NCBI GenBank assembly: GCA_012862575.1
Contig: BLSF01000090.1
Coordinates: 62,001-126,000 of the forward strand
Reading direction: 5' to 3'
DNA length: 64,000 bases
Origin: Parietichytrium sp. I65-24A
Lineage: Eukaryota > Sar > Bigyra > Thraustochytrida > Thraustochytriidae
Part shown: positions 40,760 through 51,019 of the stretch, piece by piece
Layout: every line of letters begins with the position of its first letter
How positions within the stretch are numbered: the first letter of the stretch is position 1
Notes under the pieces: generated by a model
What the model was told of the DNA's origin: nothing
Seen by the model: only the letters and a program-made list of their open reading frames with translations
The model's database searches: none
Position numbers and translations under genes: made by a program

Positions 40760-43700
40760 ATGACGAAAAAAGCGGACCGCATGAAGAAGAAGAAGAAGAA
40801 TGAGCCCGCCGCGACGACGCTCGCCACTGAGGATGTAATCAAGGCGCTGCACGTCTTCAAGAGCGCGTGGGATGCGCAACGGTTCGAAGACTGCGTTGAG
40901 TGCATTACCGAGCTTATCAATTCTGATCCTACCGCCGCAATGATGTACGTCAAAAGAGCCACCGCACTGCTCGAGCTCCGCAGGTTCTCTGATGCCATTG
41001 CGGATACTGTGGAGGCGACCAAGCTGCAGCCTGGGCTGGCGCGTGCGCACCTTTACCAGGGATTTTCATATGCTCAGATGGTTCGCTCGGGCCTTCAGGC
41101 TGACAAAGTATCCGAAGTCAAGCGGCTCGGAAGGGCGGCACTGGCGAAAGCTGTCGAGTTGGACTCTACGCTTGCCAGCGCCGAAGGCTTTCACGCACAC
41201 ATGGACATGCTCGCCGCTGACGGCTCGAGCTCGAAGGGAGCTCAACACGCGCATCGTCCAAGCTTGCTCGATTTGAGCAAACGAAATCAAGTCTCTCGCG
41301 TCGCACTCAAGCCCACCGGGAATGGGCTGCGGGGGTCGTCGCAGCTGGCTGGTCATGCCAGCATAGACGACGACCGCGTTGTGTGGTTTTTAAGCGATCT
41401 TCTGTCATTTGCGCTGATGATTGACTGTGAACATTTGAAATCTGATTTTGACCCTATTAAACTAGTTAGCGAAAGGAGATCCCTGGAGGAATGCCAGGAT
41501 GCCTTGTTATATCTCATTGACAACCTCGTCAATGGCTCAGCTCCAAGCGCAGCGTCGTGGAGAGGAGAGGCCCGCAAAGCAAAAAGCGTGCTGGAGGTCC
41601 AGCTTGTGCTTCGCCCCTTAAGGGCCGCGGTGCCCGGTCCCTCACTGGAGAGTGACTTTAACCGAGTGTTTGCCCGGGCCAAGAGGTGGTCTTATGCTCT
41701 GCTTGACAGCGGAGACACCGCTTTGTCGCTTATGCGAGGTGCAGTTAACCGGCTCTGTGTGAGACTAGTCGTGGACTGCTTACAACTCCGTGTGCAAAGA
41801 AGTGTCATATGGCTTGTAGAGTCTAGATTGGCGTTGTCCCGGTTGCCAGCTTCTGAGGAGCACAGAACATTGATCAGTGAACTGGACCATGTGTTATCAC
41901 CTCTATTTCGCCCTGAGGATCTGCAGGACTGCTCATCCTTTTCCCTGTTAGCTAATTACGCCTGTCTCCCGCAGGTTTCAAGTCAGAAATCGCAGGAAGA
42001 CCTGTACGGGTTATCGTTGACAGATGATTTGCAGACCAAACTTTGCGCACTGTTTCCCGACGCGAAAAGCATTCTGTGCACAAGTTCGTCTAGCCTGGTC
42101 ACCGGGAGACTGGGCTTTTCTTCGCATTTCGATCTGGAATCGGGCTTTCGTCCTTGGAATCTGGTTGAATTTCTACCTGGCAAAGCGCCATCGGATGGTT
42201 CATCAATTGAGCGTCAAAAGGGGCAAGGAGGCACAAACGTCACCTGTATAAGTGAAAGAGGCGTCAGGAAGGAAGACCAAGTTGCGCTGTGCAGCGAACT
42301 CAGCGAGGCGTCCATGCAGCTTTTGGAGCAGCTCAATCACGAGGAGAGGGAGTCGCTCACACGAATCACTTACGAGGAACTTCGCAGCGAACTCCGGAAG
42401 CTTGAGGGCCACAGCATTTGCGAAAAGGTCTTCCGGAACTTCTCGTCGACAGTCACCAAAGAAGACCTTAGCGCACACGTGCAAACCTTGCAGTACTTTT
42501 ACGAGAAGATGTGTGTGGCCTCCGGGGAGGGTCATCAGGCAGCGCCTGATTCACAGAGCGAAGAGGTCATTGGGCTTACACAAAATTCTGGTGAAGCTGC
42601 AGAGAGCAAGCGCGAGATGACGCAAAGGCGGCTTGTAAGTGATGCGAAACACTACACGGAGAAGTGGGAGGCCATCGGGTCTCGCTTCAATGCTCTGGCT
42701 AGCCAACTGGAGCTTCATGGAATAGATATTCAGCCAGAGGGAAAAGATCAACTCGATCGCTACTCCAGGGCTGCTCTGCTTAGCCCTCTTGTGAGCTTTA
42801 TTGATGAGTGGAGTGCAGGCTCCCCTTGTCTTGGCCGCTCTGAAGACGCAGTCAATCGGGAGACAATATACATGGTCCCAACCTGCCGATTCGATGCATC
42901 AGATCTCTTCAATTTTGGCTCTGCCAATCATGCCGCTCAGCTTCCCGAGAATGTTGATCAAGTTGGTATTCCACAGTCTCTTTTGCGTTCACGGGGAAGC
43001 TTTGTATCATACAGGTGCTCAAGATTTTGTCATGAGCTCTGCGGGAGGAACTCGGTTCCGATTGGCGCCGGATCTATCTGCTGTGAGTGTGGAAAGACCG
43101 GTGATCCTTGCACCTTCACCTCTCTCGCGAGTAATTGGTGGTTTCCATCGGTGCGGGTGGTAGAAGGGAAAAAGCAGATTCCCCAGAAAGCTCTGTCGAG
43201 TGAGTCAAGTGCTCGCCCAACCAAAGGGAGTCCTGAACTTCATATTCCAGAATTGCGGAACTTTGGAAGCGGTGCAGACGCCAGGCCAAAGAACGATTTT
43301 GGATCCGGAACCTCTAAGAGGAAGAAGAAGAGGAACGCTAAGGGGGCGCACTTGGACGGCTCGAGCGAGGAAAGAGTGCAGCGGGGTAGCGTGGCAAATC
43401 TCGACAGGAATATAGCGACCCGGCATGAATGCTCAGCCGAATGGGGAACATCTTGCGTCTCCTGTAACTGGTTCTTGTCGATGGACAACCGGTGCGTAGG
43501 ATGTTTTGCTCCTTTGCAAGCCGCCTCTGGAGTCATTTCCCCGCTGTCGAGCTTTCTGCGGAGGCTTGGTCGTCAAGCAGCAATGGCGCCAGTGGTTATT
43601 GAGGAGATATCCCGTCTTTCAGATCTGCGCCAGTTGGACGACATACTCCGATCCTATTCTGACAAACTCTTGAGCGTTTTCCACCATGTCATTAATGTAT

Positions 43701-46700
43701 TCAAGTATCGCAACGTCGTCCGACTCTTGGAAGCCGTCGAGCTGCTGTACAGTGCCATGCTTGAGCAAAAGGCCTTAGAATCAAATCAAGGGGCGCCGGC
43801 CACAGAGGAGAGCATTGCGCATCTCAGCTTTGAGGAAGAGTCAGCCGCCATGTCAACAGCGACGAAGGGAATGGCGTCCATTTTTGGCCAGCTGAAATCC
43901 ATGGAGAGCACAATTGCGAGCTACCATCGCAGGGAGTCTCTAGGCGGCCATGGCGCTGTAGCAGAGATTCTCGTCGACCAACCAGTTAACAGACTTTTGC
44001 TTGCACTAGAGAGCGTGTCATACGCAGAGGCGCGGTTTGAGGCACAGAAAGAGGCGGTCAACGATCGCGAAGTTTCCCACAGTCCGCTTTCCTCATCGCC
44101 GTCAGTGCAGTCCCCTCGATCGGCATTAGAGGGTGTCATGCAATTTGCTACAAGGGCTGCGGGAGAAGCGCGGCAGTCCAAGAGGGAGAGCGAGTCTTTG
44201 GCGAAATCGCGTCGCATGCTTGACACAAAGACGCGGTCGTTCATTTCGGATTACAAAAGATTGATACACCGCTTTTGCGAAGAGCTTTTAGTTGCAGTTG
44301 CGAGCGTGCCTGTGAAAGCAAATGTTGGAGAGGAGGATGAAGGCCCGATCGAAGAATGGAAGCTTCAAGTTGCGAGCCTTTTGGAGTCTGACGCTGCTTT
44401 GGCCGTGCATGACGTACGGGCGATACAGTGGAAACAGGATCAGTTCCGAGCCATAAGTCAGACTCAAGGGATAAGCGACATGTTACCGGAGGAGAAGAGG
44501 CGCATCGCTCGTGCGTCTAATGAGCTATTTGCACTATGGGACCCGCGGCGCTCTTCCGAAAGTCATTTAGTCGAACTGAAGTCTTTAGTTGAACAAGCTG
44601 TCCATGTGCTCGGAGCGTTGAGCAAGCTCAGTGCAACTACGCCGGCAAGTTCGGGTGCGTCAGTCGCAACTATGAGAGGTCCTAAGTCTCCCCAGATGGA
44701 GCGGTTAGAGTCTATCGAGATGGATCTGGAGAAACTGGTGAGCGATGTATTTTATGTTGTTCGCAGTGATTTGCGCCTTTTTGGCCATCGGGACTCCCCG
44801 GAAGTGAATGTCCTGGATCAGATTCAGTCAGTAAAAAGTATATGCAGCAAGTTGCTCTCTTCGAGCGAGAGTGACTCACTTGAAGGAATCGACGAGACGC
44901 CGCGCGCGATTCAGATTGCGCGATTGATCCACCTCCAATCGCAGCTCTTTTTCTCGTTGATTGCAAGAGTTACTACGAAGAGACTACAGGGCTTGATCGC
45001 AGCACATGAAGTCCGGGCTCTTCAGGCGTCCCTTCTGCTTGAAGAGGAAGCAGCAATAGTGCGCAAGCCGTCAAAGAAATCCACCAAAGCCAAGGCCAAA
45101 GAAGAAGCCAAGAGTCGAGAGGTCGAAGCAATCGCGCCACCTAAGAACGCTGGAAAACAGCAGAGCGCCTCCGGTGAAAAGTCTTATGAGACAGAGCAAT
45201 CTGAAGCGCGCGAACCTGTGAAAGTCTCCAGCATCGACTTGCTACCTGCTGCCCCTGTCGAACAGTCAGGGGCTCCGATCGTAGAAGCGACTAGCGAGCT
45301 TTCCGTGGAGTCTCCTCCCCAAAATACAACAGATGATGGGGATTGGATTGTGGTGCAGAAAAAGTCAAAGGTGAAGCCGGAAGGAAAACCTGGAGGCAAA
45401 ACAGCTGAGCGTGAAGATCGTTCGCAGGGGCAGAGGCCTGAGAGCGAGAAAAAGAAGCCTGCAAACTCTGTAAGCGGTAAGAAGAAGCAGGTTGAAAAGG
45501 TGGTAGTGGATGAGTTGGGGAAAATGCCTGCACAAAAGCTTAGCCACAGGAAGGGAAGTAGCAGCGTGCTAAAGGAGCCGGAGGATCCTCCACTAAAGGG
45601 CAAGTCAAAGGCCAAAAACGTCCAGCTCGAGCAAAGTAAGGGGGCCTCGGATGGAGGAAAAAAAGTTGTCGAAGTTAAAAGTGACGTTCAAGCCACACAG
45701 AAGCAGACAAGAGGGAGGAGGGGTAAGAAAGGATCCAAAACGCCATTGGCCAATAATCTCTCCGCAACAGATGAAGGGTTAGTTGAAGAGTCGCTCGGGC
45801 AACAAATCTCCAGTCCGGAATGGGAGGGCATGAAAGATGACGCGCAGAATGAAATCATCGTCGCGGACAAAGATCCAGAAACGGCTCTTGCAAGTTTGGA
45901 AGTATCTACTGTTGACGAGACTATTGCGGATAACCCTGTTGACGGACGCGCAAGCCGAGAAGCAGAGGCTGAAGCGCGCGCAGACATGGAGAGAGAGGCT
46001 ACGGTTATAAAGAGCGAAACCGGAGAGCATGCCAAGGGTATTCCGGCGGAGGAAGAAACGAGTTCGGATGTTGGTGAGGTCTGTGACAATCAACCAAACG
46101 ATGTCCAGGAAAACGATGCCACATTAGGTCCGCGGGATGTTGCCGATACAGTACCACAGGGGGCTTCCAGTGCTCCTGTTGACCCACCAACAAACTACGG
46201 GATCCAGAGCAGCCAAGAAGAGCCCTTACCATCCAACCTAGAGGAAGGAGAATCAGGTTTAGAAGAGGTGCAGGCAGGTGAGGCTGCGGAATCTCCGCAA
46301 TTCAAAGACGCGGCTGCAAATTACGAAGAGGGCGGAATTTCGGTGTATCCTCCTCCTCCTCCTCTTCTTCTTCACGACCAGATGCATCAGCCAATGGGCG
46401 GGCCGATGCCGATGCCAATGCCATACCCCGTCCCACACCATCCCGGAATGCATGTCCACCATAACGCGATGTTTCAACCTCCACAAATGATGCCCCATGC
46501 CCCGATGCCGATGCCGCCACCACCGGAGCCCCGGCCCATGCTCCAGCAACAACGTGTCTGTCGATTTTTTCTGGAAAATTCTTGCAGATACGGCCTGAGA
46601 TGCCGCGACCGACACATTTCTGCGGTTCAATTACACGATGAAATGATGATGTGGATGCATTCATCACAGCCAAAACCGCAGGCGCCTTCCGTCCAGTACC

Positions 46701-46927
46701 ATGTCATGGTTCCACCAAATTTTGGCCCGGGATGGCACCCCGGGATGCCGCCTCCACCACAGCATGGCGGTCCGCCCCTGTTTACTGGCCCTGGCATGCA
46801 CCAAATGCCGCCGCCCCCGTATCAAATGCCCATGGGTGTTGGCCACGAGGATCCAATGTCAGCTACAAATGCCAGCGACAATCTCGCGAACGAGAGTGAA
46901 AAGGCTCCAGATCAAGCGCACGACTGA
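40760..46927 (+). CDS. 2055-residue TPR and zinc-finger orphan protein
   Basis: An uninterrupted frame of 6.2 kb, starting at the ATG at 40760 (MTKKADRMKKKKKN). The earlier in-frame GTG is not needed. A Lys-rich start leads into TPR-like helices (about 20-140; 'YVKRATALLELRRFSDAIADTVEATKLQPG'). A very long helical region follows, broken by two cysteine clusters: one at about 752-790 (CSRFC..CHELC..CCEC) and one at about 890-917 (C-x7-CVSC...CVGC), both zinc-ribbon-like. Residues about 1435-1840 are low-complexity Lys/Glu/Ser, with a short DDGDWIVVQKKSK motif. Residues about 1870-1930 are Met/Pro/His-rich. A standard C-x7-C-x5-C-x3-H finger sits at about 1933-1955 (CRFFLENSCRYGLRCRDRH). TPR plus a CCCH finger suggests an RNA-linked scaffold, but I know no family with this order. 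Confidence 0.85.
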   Translation: MTKKADRMKKKKKNEPAATTLATEDVIKALHVFKSAWDAQRFEDCVECITELINSDPTAAMMYVKRATALLELRRFSDAIADTVEATKLQPGLARAHLYQGFSYAQMVRSGLQADKVSEVKRLGRAALAKAVELDSTLASAEGFHAHMDMLAADGSSSKGAQHAHRPSLLDLSKRNQVSRVALKPTGNGLRGSSQLAGHASIDDDRVVWFLSDLLSFALMIDCEHLKSDFDPIKLVSERRSLEECQDALLYLIDNLVNGSAPSAASWRGEARKAKSVLEVQLVLRPLRAAVPGPSLESDFNRVFARAKRWSYALLDSGDTALSLMRGAVNRLCVRLVVDCLQLRVQRSVIWLVESRLALSRLPASEEHRTLISELDHVLSPLFRPEDLQDCSSFSLLANYACLPQVSSQKSQEDLYGLSLTDDLQTKLCALFPDAKSILCTSSSSLVTGRLGFSSHFDLESGFRPWNLVEFLPGKAPSDGSSIERQKGQGGTNVTCISERGVRKEDQVALCSELSEASMQLLEQLNHEERESLTRITYEELRSELRKLEGHSICEKVFRNFSSTVTKEDLSAHVQTLQYFYEKMCVASGEGHQAAPDSQSEEVIGLTQNSGEAAESKREMTQRRLVSDAKHYTEKWEAIGSRFNALASQLELHGIDIQPEGKDQLDRYSRAALLSPLVSFIDEWSAGSPCLGRSEDAVNRETIYMVPTCRFDASDLFNFGSANHAAQLPENVDQVGIPQSLLRSRGSFVSYRCSRFCHELCGRNSVPIGAGSICCECGKTGDPCTFTSLASNWWFPSVRVVEGKKQIPQKALSSESSARPTKGSPELHIPELRNFGSGADARPKNDFGSGTSKRKKKRNAKGAHLDGSSEERVQRGSVANLDRNIATRHECSAEWGTSCVSCNWFLSMDNRCVGCFAPLQAASGVISPLSSFLRRLGRQAAMAPVVIEEISRLSDLRQLDDILRSYSDKLLSVFHHVINVFKYRNVVRLLEAVELLYSAMLEQKALESNQGAPATEESIAHLSFEEESAAMSTATKGMASIFGQLKSMESTIASYHRRESLGGHGAVAEILVDQPVNRLLLALESVSYAEARFEAQKEAVNDREVSHSPLSSSPSVQSPRSALEGVMQFATRAAGEARQSKRESESLAKSRRMLDTKTRSFISDYKRLIHRFCEELLVAVASVPVKANVGEEDEGPIEEWKLQVASLLESDAALAVHDVRAIQWKQDQFRAISQTQGISDMLPEEKRRIARASNELFALWDPRRSSESHLVELKSLVEQAVHVLGALSKLSATTPASSGASVATMRGPKSPQMERLESIEMDLEKLVSDVFYVVRSDLRLFGHRDSPEVNVLDQIQSVKSICSKLLSSSESDSLEGIDETPRAIQIARLIHLQSQLFFSLIARVTTKRLQGLIAAHEVRALQASLLLEEEAAIVRKPSKKSTKAKAKEEAKSREVEAIAPPKNAGKQQSASGEKSYETEQSEAREPVKVSSIDLLPAAPVEQSGAPIVEATSELSVESPPQNTTDDGDWIVVQKKSKVKPEGKPGGKTAEREDRSQGQRPESEKKKPANSVSGKKKQVEKVVVDELGKMPAQKLSHRKGSSSVLKEPEDPPLKGKSKAKNVQLEQSKGASDGGKKVVEVKSDVQATQKQTRGRRGKKGSKTPLANNLSATDEGLVEESLGQQISSPEWEGMKDDAQNEIIVADKDPETALASLEVSTVDETIADNPVDGRASREAEAEARADMEREATVIKSETGEHAKGIPAEEETSSDVGEVCDNQPNDVQENDATLGPRDVADTVPQGASSAPVDPPTNYGIQSSQEEPLPSNLEEGESGLEEVQAGEAAESPQFKDAAANYEEGGISVYPPPPPLLLHDQMHQPMGGPMPMPMPYPVPHHPGMHVHHNAMFQPPQMMPHAPMPMPPPPEPRPMLQQQRVCRFFLENSCRYGLRCRDRHISAVQLHDEMMMWMHSSQPKPQAPSVQYHVMVPPNFGPGWHPGMPPPPQHGGPPLFTGPGMHQMPPPPYQMPMGVGHEDPMSATNASDNLANESEKAPDQAHD

Positions 46928-49117
46928 TTTGTCTGTATCTCGCAGTTGTCCGACTCGTATGCAGCGTGCTCTTGGCGAACCAAGCATCATAAGGAACGTC
47001 TGATTAGAATACTTTCTTTAAACGCAGCGAGAATCTTTGTAATGAGAGAAAACAGGGTCTGGAGCAAGCGGAATTCAGAGATCTGTTCGCGTCCTGGTTG
47101 AGCAGTTCGTTATGCAGCACTCTCTTCTGATTTCATAAGGCGGTGACAAAGCGCCTCAAGCGAACCAAGTATCACAGGGGGATCTCGAATTCATCGCTAT
47201 TTAATTCCGCATATCCTCTGCTGTTCACTTCACAACTCGTAGAGCCATACATCAATTGGATGCGAGATTTTTTACCTGACTTCTAAGCACTGATTCGGAC
47301 TGTCGACTCTCTTGTGTGACCAATAAGCTTGCTCTTTCAGGGCGTTGTCCTCTTTTCTTATCCGAATCTCACACGTTCAGATTTGGGCTCAAGTTAAAGT
47401 ACGTTTCGTCGGCTGGCTGCGCTGGTTGAAATTTATTGCATGTCTCTTGAGCACCGCATCGTGAAGAAGCCGAGCTGCACCCGAGTTCAAGATTTTTCGG
47501 AAACCCCTCGTAATAATCCAGAGTCTTGGAAGGGTCTCTGAGAGCGATTTCTTGTATTCTTCTCAACGACAAATTCAAACCTGATTGTGAGATTTAGATG
47601 TTGTTTTGTGTGTTTCGTGCGTTTTGTACTAGAAATATTGACAGCGCAACCATGGTATGGCTTGAAACCACAACGGCAATAAAATCGCAGAAGAAAAGGC
47701 ATTTCCCAGCCTGTTGACACAGCCACGGCTCACACTCGGATTGCATTACCGTTCATCTCGTTCACATGCCAGGTACTTACTTTACTGGGCTATACTTTGC
47801 TGTGACCTGGAACGCCGCAATTGCGACCAGGTGCAACCAGTTTCTTCTCAATTCTGAACTAGAAATTGTGAATCTGAATTCTGAACGGGCAAATCTTATC
47901 GTGCTAGGAGCCATGGAACAGGTAGTCTTCTTAAGAGTTGACTCTTGACACTCGTCCATTTCGTGCAGTACTACACACTCTACATCGTTCGTTCTGCTTC
48001 ACAGCTCGTGCACAACTTGAACAGCGTTCCGTGTCTTAACTTAGTGGAATGAGAGATTTTGCTAATGGCTCAACTAGGACCAGATTGATGAGATAGTACC
48101 GTGGGCACGTGGGAGGAAGTTTCCTCTCACCGCTACCAATCGATCACTGATTAATAGTACCCTCTCTCCTGTCATTGCTCCCTTCCCCCCGTCTCACAAC
48201 TTCTCCCCCCTACTAGGCTATCATTAGGGGTATTGGTAGAAGATAGTTAATGGTCGCCATTTTTTGAGTGCGCTCCAATTTCCTCTATTCGAAAGAATCC
48301 AAGTCTTGACTTACAGTGAAATGCGCTGCTTTTTCGTGATCTCGAGGTCGACTTGAGCTCGCAAGTAAAAGTTGTGTGCCACCAACATTTGTGCAAAAAA
48401 CAAGCTGTGAACAAGACGCCTCTTTGCCAATCAATCAACTCACTGTCAAACAATCATTCGTGGTCTCGGTCACTGCTGTAATTACTGCGCAGAGGCTCGC
48501 TGGAGCAGTGTCAATAGCAAAGACTGGTGTGGAAATTGCCGACAGCAGCCAAGGATTGGCAAGGTGCTCAGGGAACTAACATGAGCTAAGTTTAAACCTC
48601 TCGATCGAGAAGGGAGCCAAGAACTCCAAGGACACAACACGTTGTATTGTCAACAAGTGTTGAATTCGATAGGCCTAGGTCACCAGTAGAGGGTACGTGG
48701 TGAGACTGGGTGCGACTACTGGAGCACAGTGAATGGGCGAGTTCATTCACTCGCTCCCTCTTTCGTGAACATTGACTGTGAACTAGTGCTCGCAAGTCGC
48801 TCGAAGGAACGCCAGCGCGTGGCAGCGCATGGGATCGGAAGAGTCTTTGGGAATTTGGCTCAAAGCGCTCGATGCGGCTGTCTCAGTGAGACTTGATTCT
48901 TGTTGAACTAGAGCGTTGCGTTTTCGAGTGGGGGCGTTGTTTACTCTCGAGGGGAAATAGCGAATACGCCAAGTTTGACTTCTCCACGCCTTGTTGCGTT
49001 CACGTCGGCACTCGTACTGCGGAACGATTGGTGCCATTGAGAGCAGCCTCGCAATCGGAGGCGTTGCGCCGGTTGGGAAACATTGAGGCGTGAGTTTACT
49101 GTCGTTTCTGCTTCGAA
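46928..49117. other. non-coding stretch upstream of the 7TM gene
   Basis: No gene can be supported. Contains AATTCTGA-type repeats (47846-47887), a hairpin-like GTGGGAGGAA / TTCCTCTCAC pair (about 48109-48130) and TGAC(A/T)GTGA motifs near 48439 (minus) and 48771 (plus). The latter lies about 350 bp before the next start. Confidence 0.55.
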
Positions 49118-50761
49118 ATGAGGTTAGCTGGGTGGATAGTGCTGGCTCTTGCGCCTTTCGGGGCGTTTGGGCAACTGACTCTCGCGAATGAGTCGGACAA
49201 AGTTCTTTTCGACAGAGTTGTGGGGCAATACAAGCATCTCGGAGCGCAGGAGGGCGAATTCCTTGGCTTGAAGGCTGTCGTCATCGGCGATACGCTGATG
49301 GAAGAAATCTGTACCCTGTTAGTGTCCGACGACGTCGAAAACAGCTCGCGGAGGGATGAAATGCAGGGTGTTTTGGCAATTCTGGCCCCAAACGTGGACG
49401 AGACCTGTAATGGGAGGCTCGGCGCCTGGTCGAATTTTCAATACCTGCGTCCGTGGTGCACCTTTGGATTTGGTGGTATTTTGCAGACTTTCGAATGGGA
49501 CTTCCCGTCCATAGAAGCGAACGGACATGACGGCACCAAGTTTGAGGCATTTGGAGCGATCAAGACGTCCTGCAACTGGTGGTCCGCCCGTGTCTCGGAA
49601 ACGTCGGAAGACCTTCTGGCAGAGTACGAAGATGCGTTCGTTGCCGATGCTCTTGATGTAAGGCTCACGGAGAACGAAGCTCTGATCGCGTTCGACAACA
49701 TAATTGTGCAAATTTTGTGGAGAGCAGTGGTGCCCATCATGTATTGTACTGTGTCGTTGATGGCCGTCTACTACATGGTTTTGCGCTCGCGAAATTCGCG
49801 CGCACGTCAGTTGCCGATGCTACAACGCTTCGTTCGCTCGAACTGGAACATTCAAGGCTTTGTGCTAGGGACAAATGCGCTCATCTTTGCTGTCATGGGC
49901 ATTGTGAAAACTTTTGGGACGCACTACTGCTACGATGCGCTTCCCTTGACGATCACTTTAATGTTTTACACAGAGTTCTTTGGCATCGGTGTGTGCCTCA
50001 ACTGGTGTCTTGCTATCGTCTTCTCGAATCTCTGGTCTAACTTTGTGAAACCTTCATTCAGAAAGCGGCTGACGAGGCGAAACAAGTACTACTTTGGGAC
50101 AGCGATTCTGCTTTTTTGCATGGACCTCGCCACGATTGGTTTCGTTGCGAATCTCTCTGCGGAGACCTACACGCTGGCCACCTACGTGATCCCTGCCCTC
50201 TTCATCGTAACGCAGATATGTGCCATCATGTTTTTAACATGGCAGACCTGTCGGGTTGTCTCCACCATCCAGCTTGTTACCTCCGATGCTTCTCGAGGGA
50301 GCAACCAGTCGAATGATGCTGCAGCCTCGCCAGCCAAGCCGCGTTCTAACGCTGAAAAAATCCCGATTCTCCAGCTATATGAGGCAAGGTTCGTATTTTG
50401 GCTCAGAGTTGCCCTGTTGGCAGCCACCGCCAATGTACTGCTTCTCTTGCTCGTTGGTCTATTTCAGTTGGACATTGAGTCCCCGACCTCCTACATATCC
50501 ATCTTTACGTTTGTCTTTATATCTCGTGCAGGCAATGGACTCGCGCAAGTGCAGATTTGCAAGCCAATTCATAGGAAGACCGTGGAAACCAGACCACAAA
50601 ACGAAAAGATCCCAGCAGCACCTCTAGAGCTCGGCAAATCTTCCGTTGCAGTCGCCATGACTGGCGAAGTGATGCCACAGGTGTCTGGTTTTGACTACCA
50701 GACCGACCCTGAATATTATGCAAAGGTGGGTAGCTCCAATCCAAGCTGGACCCCCTTGTAA
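49118..50761 (+). CDS. seven-helix membrane protein with N-terminal ectodomain (receptor-like)
   Basis: A single frame of 547 residues from the ATG at 49118. Residues 1-18 form a signal peptide (MRLAGWIVLALAPFGAFG). The ectodomain (about 19-190) has several Cys and a Trp-rich 'CNWWSARVSE' patch. Seven hydrophobic segments follow near 195-220, 243-266, 270-300, 322-345, 350-382, 427-450 and 455-485, with a basic loop (RKRLTRRNK) after the third and a Ser/Asn-rich loop before the sixth. The cytosolic tail is about 60 residues and ends in 'DYQTDPEYYAKVG', which offers Tyr phosphosites. The N-out ectodomain plus seven helices resembles a G-protein-coupled receptor, but no DRY, NPxxY or Frizzled-type cysteine pattern is seen. 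The ligand is unknown and the family unrecognised. Confidence 0.82.
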   Translation: MRLAGWIVLALAPFGAFGQLTLANESDKVLFDRVVGQYKHLGAQEGEFLGLKAVVIGDTLMEEICTLLVSDDVENSSRRDEMQGVLAILAPNVDETCNGRLGAWSNFQYLRPWCTFGFGGILQTFEWDFPSIEANGHDGTKFEAFGAIKTSCNWWSARVSETSEDLLAEYEDAFVADALDVRLTENEALIAFDNIIVQILWRAVVPIMYCTVSLMAVYYMVLRSRNSRARQLPMLQRFVRSNWNIQGFVLGTNALIFAVMGIVKTFGTHYCYDALPLTITLMFYTEFFGIGVCLNWCLAIVFSNLWSNFVKPSFRKRLTRRNKYYFGTAILLFCMDLATIGFVANLSAETYTLATYVIPALFIVTQICAIMFLTWQTCRVVSTIQLVTSDASRGSNQSNDAAASPAKPRSNAEKIPILQLYEARFVFWLRVALLAATANVLLLLLVGLFQLDIESPTSYISIFTFVFISRAGNGLAQVQICKPIHRKTVETRPQNEKIPAAPLELGKSSVAVAMTGEVMPQVSGFDYQTDPEYYAKVGSSNPSWTPL

Positions 50762-51019
50762 AACCTTGCTCCTGTAACTTTAGTGTGAAAATTCAATTTC
50801 GTTTCTGTCCGCCATATCTTTCTTTCTCTTTTGATTTATTTAATTGTTCAGAATTTTGAAGGAGGGGAAAAGGCGTTCAATCCGTTCACTCTGGGATGAC
50901 GCTCGGCTGGATAGACATTTACGCCGTCCAAAACATCAGAGCCTATCGACCAATTAAGCGCTACTGCTCTGTTTCTGTCTCTGAAAAGGTTGCCAAGTGA
51001 CATAGAAAATGAAGAATGA
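50762..51019. other. convergent 3' spacer
   Basis: 258 bp between the stops of the 7TM gene and the SAS-4-like gene. It is T-rich after the first stop. No gene is present. Confidence 0.6.
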
